Of a stretch of DNA of 7,876 nucleotides, positions 4,919 through 7,876 are shown in pieces. How positions within the stretch are numbered: the stretch's first letter is position 1; every line of letters begins with the position of its first letter. The notes beneath the pieces are model-generated. The model was given only the letters and a program-made list of their open reading frames with translations, made no database searches and was not told where the DNA came from. The DNA comes from Actinomycetes bacterium (GTDB taxonomy: Bacteria; Actinomycetota; Acidimicrobiia; Spongiisociales; UBA5794), in NCBI GenBank assembly GCA_024275815.1, contig JAJRYI010000221.1, positions 1 to 7,876 of the forward strand. Reading direction: 5' to 3'. Made by a program: the position numbers and the translations under genes.

Positions 4919-5586
4919 CAGCTTTCAGCACCTACGATCGACCTCAGTTCCTGTACCGTGTTCAGGGGATCATCGGCACCGAACACCGATGATCCCGCTA
5001 CGAACACGTTCGCACCTGCGGAGCGAGCCTGGCCCGCCGTGAGGAGGTTGATGCCTCCATCGACCTGTATATCGGCGGGAAGTGCTCGCGAGTCAACGGA
5101 TTCTCTCAACCTCTCGATCTTCGGGAGGACGGCCTCGATGAAGTGCTGGCCTCCAAAGCCGGGTTCGACGCTCATGACGACAACCATCGAGCAGAGCTCG
5201 AGGTAGGGATCGATGGCGTCTACCGGGGTTGTGGGGTTCACGACGAGGCCGAAGTCGAGGCCGAGATCGGTTGCTTCGTTCGCGACGGGACCAGGATCGG
5301 GGACCGCTTCGATGTGGACGGTGACGCCGTGCGCCCCGGCTTCCTTGAGTGCGCCGAGGTAGCGCAGAGGATCGGTGATCATGAGATGGCAATCCAGGTA
5401 CAGATCTGTTGCTGCTGCCAGCGAACGGATCACCGGGGGGCCGAGTGAGATGTTCGGAACGAAGTGGCCGTCCATCACGTCGACGTGAAGCATGTCGATG
5501 TCATCGGCGATCACCGCTATCGAGTCGGCGAGATAGGCGAAGTCTGCTGCCAGTATGGACGGTGCGATTGCGATACGATTCGTCAT
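4918..5586 (-). CDS. rpe: ribulose-phosphate 3-epimerase
   Basis: Rpe interconverts ribulose 5-phosphate and xylulose 5-phosphate in the pentose phosphate pathway, as a metal-dependent TIM barrel. The 222-residue product has the family's normal length. Motifs in order are APSILAAD (8-15), HVDVMDGHFVPN (34-45), DCHLM (65-69), HIEA (91-94), VMSVEPGFGGQ (137-147), QVDGGI (174-179) and VAGSSVF (196-202). The expected metal and acid-base residues His34, Asp36, His67 and Asp176 are all present. Ribulose 5-phosphate is also the substrate of RibBA, which fits the neighbouring rib operon. The start ATG has no Shine-Dalgarno but has a TACACT box 8 bases upstream, suggesting a leaderless message. It is divergent from ppk2 with about 51 bases between the starts. 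Confidence 0.97.
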   Translation of the reverse strand: MTNRIAIAPSILAADFAYLADSIAVIADDIDMLHVDVMDGHFVPNISLGPPVIRSLAAATDLYLDCHLMITDPLRYLGALKEAGAHGVTVHIEAVPDPGPVANEATDLGLDFGLVVNPTTPVDAIDPYLELCSMVVVMSVEPGFGGQHFIEAVLPKIERLRESVDSRALPADIQVDGGINLLTAGQARSAGANVFVAGSSVFGADDPLNTVQELRSIVGAES

Positions 5587-5594
5587 CGTGTGCG

Positions 5595-5600
5595 AGTGTA
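5595..5600 (-). promoter_or_regulatory. candidate -10 box (TACACT) of rpe, leaderless arrangement
   Basis: On the minus strand TACACT is followed by CGCACACG and then the rpe ATG, so transcription would begin at or within two bases of the start codon. No ribosome-binding sequence lies between. No clear -35 is seen 17 bases upstream, as is common for GC-rich actinobacterial promoters. The call is made from spacing only. Confidence 0.4.
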
Positions 5601-5623
5601 TCGGGTTGCTGCGCCGCCGAGGA

Positions 5624-5628
5624 GGAGG
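5624..5628 (+). promoter_or_regulatory. Shine-Dalgarno GGAGG deciding the ppk2 start
   Basis: GGAGGAGG (5621-5628) lies immediately before an in-frame ATG (5629) and 9 bases before an in-frame GTG (5638). The spacing favours the GTG, in agreement with the family N-terminus. Confidence 0.6.
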
Positions 5629-5637
5629 ATGAGGTCT

Positions 5638-6444
5638 GTGGAACGATATCGAGTGGAACCGGGGGGTCGATTCTCCCTTGCAACGGTCGATCCGAGAGAT
5701 CGCTCAGCCTTTCCCGATCTGAAGAAGTCGACGAGCATCACCGAACTGCGATCGATGCGTCGACATCTCGCCGAGCTGCAACGCCTGTTGTGGGCAGATG
5801 CGCACCACGCTGTTCTCGTCGTCCTCCAGGCGATGGATACCGGGGGCAAGGACGGCACGATACGTAAGGTGTTCAGCGGCGTGAACCCTCAAGGCATCGA
5901 CGTGAGAGGGTTCGGTGTTCCCAGCGACCTCGAGCGTGACCACGACTACCTGTGGCGTGTTCACCTCCAAGCACCACGCAGGGGACGCATCGGGATCTTC
6001 AACCGCTCGCACTACGAAGACGTCCTCGTGGTGCGGGTCAACGATCTCGTCCCACGGGAGCGATGGCAGAAGCGTTACCGCCACATCAGGGATTTCGAGC
6101 AGATGCTGACCGACGAGGGCACCACGATCGTCAAGATCATGCTGCACATCTCGTTGGACGAGCAGAAGGAACGTCTCCAGGCGAGGCTCGACGACCCGTC
6201 CAAGAATTACAAGTTCAATCCGTCCGATCTCGATTCGCGTGCGAAGTGGGATGACTACATGGCTGCCTACGAGGACGCCATCAACGAGACCTCCACGGAC
6301 CAGGCCCCCTGGTACGTCGTGCCCGCCGACCGCAAGTGGCACCGGAACCTGGTCGTGTCTCAGATACTCATCGACACGCTCGAATCACTCGACCTGTCGT
6401 ATCCGGAACCTGAACACGACCTGTCCTCGATCGAGATCGTCTGA
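5638..6444 (+). CDS. ppk2: polyphosphate kinase 2, class III (polyphosphate:AMP/ADP phosphotransferase)
   Basis: PPK2 enzymes move phosphate between polyphosphate and nucleotides; class III members phosphorylate both AMP and ADP. The 268-residue product contains Walker A AMDTGGKDGT (65-74), Walker B FNRSHYEDV (121-129), the adjoining VVRVNDLVP segment, KRYRHIRDFE (145-154) and a lid region around DDPSKNYKF (185-193). From memory it closely resembles the characterised class III enzyme of Meiothermus ruber along its whole length. The GTG at 5638 is chosen because AGGAGG lies 9 bases upstream and the resulting (V/M)ERYRVEPGGRF aligns with that family's N-terminus; the ATG at 5629 abuts the ribosome site. 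It is the only confident plus-strand gene, placed between rsmB and rpe, which adjoin in mycobacteria. Confidence 0.95.
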   Translation: MERYRVEPGGRFSLATVDPRDRSAFPDLKKSTSITELRSMRRHLAELQRLLWADAHHAVLVVLQAMDTGGKDGTIRKVFSGVNPQGIDVRGFGVPSDLERDHDYLWRVHLQAPRRGRIGIFNRSHYEDVLVVRVNDLVPRERWQKRYRHIRDFEQMLTDEGTTIVKIMLHISLDEQKERLQARLDDPSKNYKFNPSDLDSRAKWDDYMAAYEDAINETSTDQAPWYVVPADRKWHRNLVVSQILIDTLESLDLSYPEPEHDLSSIEIV

Positions 6445-6455
6445 CGACCCCGGGA

Positions 6456-6474
6456 ACGTTCAGCGGTCGAACGT
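6456..6474. terminator. small hairpin between convergent ppk2 and rsmB
   Basis: ACGTTC (6456-6461) and GAACGT (6469-6474) form a six-pair stem around a 7-base loop, straddling the rsmB stop codon in the 15-base gap region of two convergent genes. There is no T-run on either side, so it is at best a weak bidirectional terminator. It may be chance. Confidence 0.2.
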
Positions 6475-7674
6475 GGCGATGAACATCCCGTCGGTACCGG
6501 TCGTGTGGGGGGCCAGGAGAACACCGTCTCCCCACGGCTCACCGATCGACGTCTCAGGTCTCGAGGCACCGAGGCCGTCGATGACCTCGACGGTCTCTTG
6601 CGGGAAGACGGTACACACGCTGTAGACGAGTCGGCCACCCGGCCGGACGATCCGCAAGGCTTCGATGAGCATGCGGCGTTGGATCGCACCGAGCCTCGTT
6701 GGAGAGCCAGGCTCGATGCGGTGTCGGATCTCGGGCCGCCGACGTAGTGTGCCCACTCCGGTACAGGGGGCATCGAGGAGGACCCTGTCGAAGGATGCGT
6801 CTTGAAAGGGCGGAGCTGCAGCATCGGCAACGACCCAGATGGTGTTGGTGAGGGAACCTGAACGCTTGGCAGCAGTGGCGAGCCGACGCTGATGCACATC
6901 ACATGCGACCACCAGGCCGTTCGGTTCGCAGCGTTCCGCGATGATACGCGTCTTGCCGCCGGGGGCAGCAGCGAGGTCGGCAACCCGTGCACCTGACTCG
7001 ACACCGAGTGCGTCGACCACCGCAACGGATGCAGGATCGATGATGTCGATGCTGTCGGCTGCTGCGAGGGCACCGACCATCGGCTCGTGTTCAACGTATC
7101 CGGTTCCTGCAACACCTGTTGCGCGTCCTCGTTCGACCCCATCACGCGACCTGATCCCCGTCAGGGGCGGTGTGTTCGATGCTGCGATGAACGCATCTGC
7201 TTGTTCACCGAAGACGGCTTCGAGCCTTTCGTACAACCAGCGTGGCATACCCGCGTACACGTCGGATGGGACCGGCTCATCCACGCGACGAGCAACGTTG
7301 CGGAGCACGCCGTTGACGAATCCGGCCGCACGGGGTTTCCCGAGTTCCTTGATCGCCTCGACCGATTCGGACACAGCGCTGTGTGCAGGGCGACGCAGGT
7401 ACCGCAACTCTGCGGTACCGATCCGAAGGACGGACAGCACCTCATCCTGGATCCTGGCGATCGCTCTCGAAGTCACTGCTTCGATCGCTTCGTCTATGGA
7501 GGGAAGATATCGAAGCGTCTCGAACACCAGGCGTTGGTACAGACCGCGATCGAGAGAAGGCCCGATCTCTTGATTCGCTACTACGACGTTGCTGTAGGCA
7601 CCTTCGGCGAGGATACGGTGGAGCGATCTCGCTGCGAGTGCCCGTGTCGAGACGCCCTCAGCCTGCATCGGCAC
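6460..7674 (-). CDS. rsmB: 16S rRNA (cytosine(967)-C(5))-methyltransferase
   Basis: RsmB (Fmu/Sun) methylates C967 of 16S rRNA using S-adenosylmethionine. The 404-residue product has an N-terminal NusB-like helical RNA-binding domain (about residues 8-135) including RYLRRPAHSAVSESVE and GFVNGVLRN. A Rossmann methyltransferase domain follows, with the SAM loop DLAAAPGGKT (233-242), motif IV LLDAPCTGVGTLRRRPE (299-315) and motif VI YSVCTVFPQE (351-360). Both cysteines of the m5C mechanism are present: Cys304 (release) and Cys354 (nucleophile); SVCT replaces the commoner STCT. The longest start is GTG at 7674, with ATG at 7668 two codons later. Neither has a good ribosome site, and either overlaps the fmt 3' end, so coupling is likely. 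Confidence 0.95.
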   Translation of the reverse strand: MPMQAEGVSTRALAARSLHRILAEGAYSNVVVANQEIGPSLDRGLYQRLVFETLRYLPSIDEAIEAVTSRAIARIQDEVLSVLRIGTAELRYLRRPAHSAVSESVEAIKELGKPRAAGFVNGVLRNVARRVDEPVPSDVYAGMPRWLYERLEAVFGEQADAFIAASNTPPLTGIRSRDGVERGRATGVAGTGYVEHEPMVGALAAADSIDIIDPASVAVVDALGVESGARVADLAAAPGGKTRIIAERCEPNGLVVACDVHQRRLATAAKRSGSLTNTIWVVADAAAPPFQDASFDRVLLDAPCTGVGTLRRRPEIRHRIEPGSPTRLGAIQRRMLIEALRIVRPGGRLVYSVCTVFPQETVEVIDGLGASRPETSIGEPWGDGVLLAPHTTGTDGMFIATFDR

Positions 7675-7876
7675 CGAACGACGTCGGCTCTCCTCGTCTG
7701 CCGTTCATCCAGGCAGTTCCGCTCATCGGTCCCTCTCCGGGAGGCTGCACGGTGGCGAGCTCGAGGGAGCCATCGGAGAACCCGGCGACCACGGAGCCGT
7801 CGCGCACCTCGATACGCCCGGGTGTGACGATCGACGACGATATCCGTCCCCGGTGCACCCTGATGTCTCCCTCCTG
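7658..7876 (-). CDS. fmt: methionyl-tRNA formyltransferase, C-terminal part (5' end outside window)
   Basis: The last 72 codons of a gene entering from the right edge. The sequence ends in the Fmt C-terminal OB-fold domain: GDIRVHRG near the edge, then TPGRIEV, DGSLELATVQPPGEGPMSG and WMNGRR, matching the family's GxI...GxLxLxxxQPxGxxxMxxxxxxxGRR pattern. Fmt formylates the initiator methionyl-tRNA. The catalytic N-terminal domain is outside the window. The stop overlaps the start of rsmB, the classical fmt-rsmB pairing, which supports the assignment despite the short visible length. Confidence 0.9.
   Translation of the reverse strand, partial: QEGDIRVHRGRISSSIVTPGRIEVRDGSVVAGFSDGSLELATVQPPGEGPMSGTAWMNGRRGEPTSFGADAG

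Noticed and set aside
5464..5637. Upstream extension of PPK2 in the same frame
   Set aside because: This part is antisense to rpe and not homologous to PPK2; GTG 5638 fits the family N-terminus and the ribosome site.
5704..6342. Minus-strand frame of 212 codons opposite ppk2
   Set aside because: Mirror frame of a confident gene; the Val/Leu/Asp/His pattern reflects ppk2 codons, not a family.

Overview
The window is a GC-rich chromosomal housekeeping segment. Its gene order and protein sequences suggest an actinobacterial relative. The order fmt-rsmB-rpe-ribD-ribE-ribBA-ribH is the conserved actinobacterial arrangement (Mycobacterium tuberculosis keeps fmt-fmu-rpe-ribG...ribC-ribA2-ribH). The GTP cyclohydrolase half of RibBA carries the HEGRGIG form of its motif, as actinobacteria do, and one gene looks leaderless. 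The lineage is inferred from sequence features only. A deep-branching or uncultured actinobacterium fits best.

Layout, read in the direction of the minus strand (right to left). The 3' end of fmt (initiator-tRNA formylation) overlaps rsmB (16S rRNA m5C methyltransferase). A plus-strand ppk2 (class III polyphosphate kinase) follows, convergent with rsmB and divergent from rpe. Next come rpe (ribulose-phosphate 3-epimerase) and, overlapping it by one base, a response regulator fused to a GGDEF-like domain with a variant GGDDF signature. After about 190 bases of repeat-rich spacer there is a textbook FMN riboswitch and then the riboflavin genes ribD, ribE, ribBA and ribH. The rib genes overlap one another and are clearly translationally coupled. 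The leftmost 344 bases hold a second repeat-rich spacer and, at the edge, a possible C-terminal fragment of a plus-strand gene.

How the genes work together. Rpe makes or consumes ribulose 5-phosphate, which the RibB half of RibBA uses. The RibA half of RibBA opens GTP. RibD deaminates and reduces the pyrimidine, RibH joins the two branches to lumazine, and RibE dismutates lumazine to riboflavin. The FMN riboswitch controls the block; its basal helix contains the ribD Shine-Dalgarno sequence, so control should be at translation initiation.

Points that stand out: (1) both spacers flanking the rib operon are built from short degenerate repeats with an exact 7-base period and several different unit families, some shared between the two spacers; (2) ribBA has no ATG/GTG/TTG at the expected start but has an ATT six bases after a GGAGG, so it either uses a rare AUU start or the sequence has an indel at the ribE/ribBA junction, where ribE also runs about 100 bases too far; (3) the diguanylate-cyclase-like domain is non-canonical; (4) a LRQ/LRG-type motif in GTP cyclohydrolase II is replaced by NAA. 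No mobile element, CRISPR array, tRNA or rRNA was seen.
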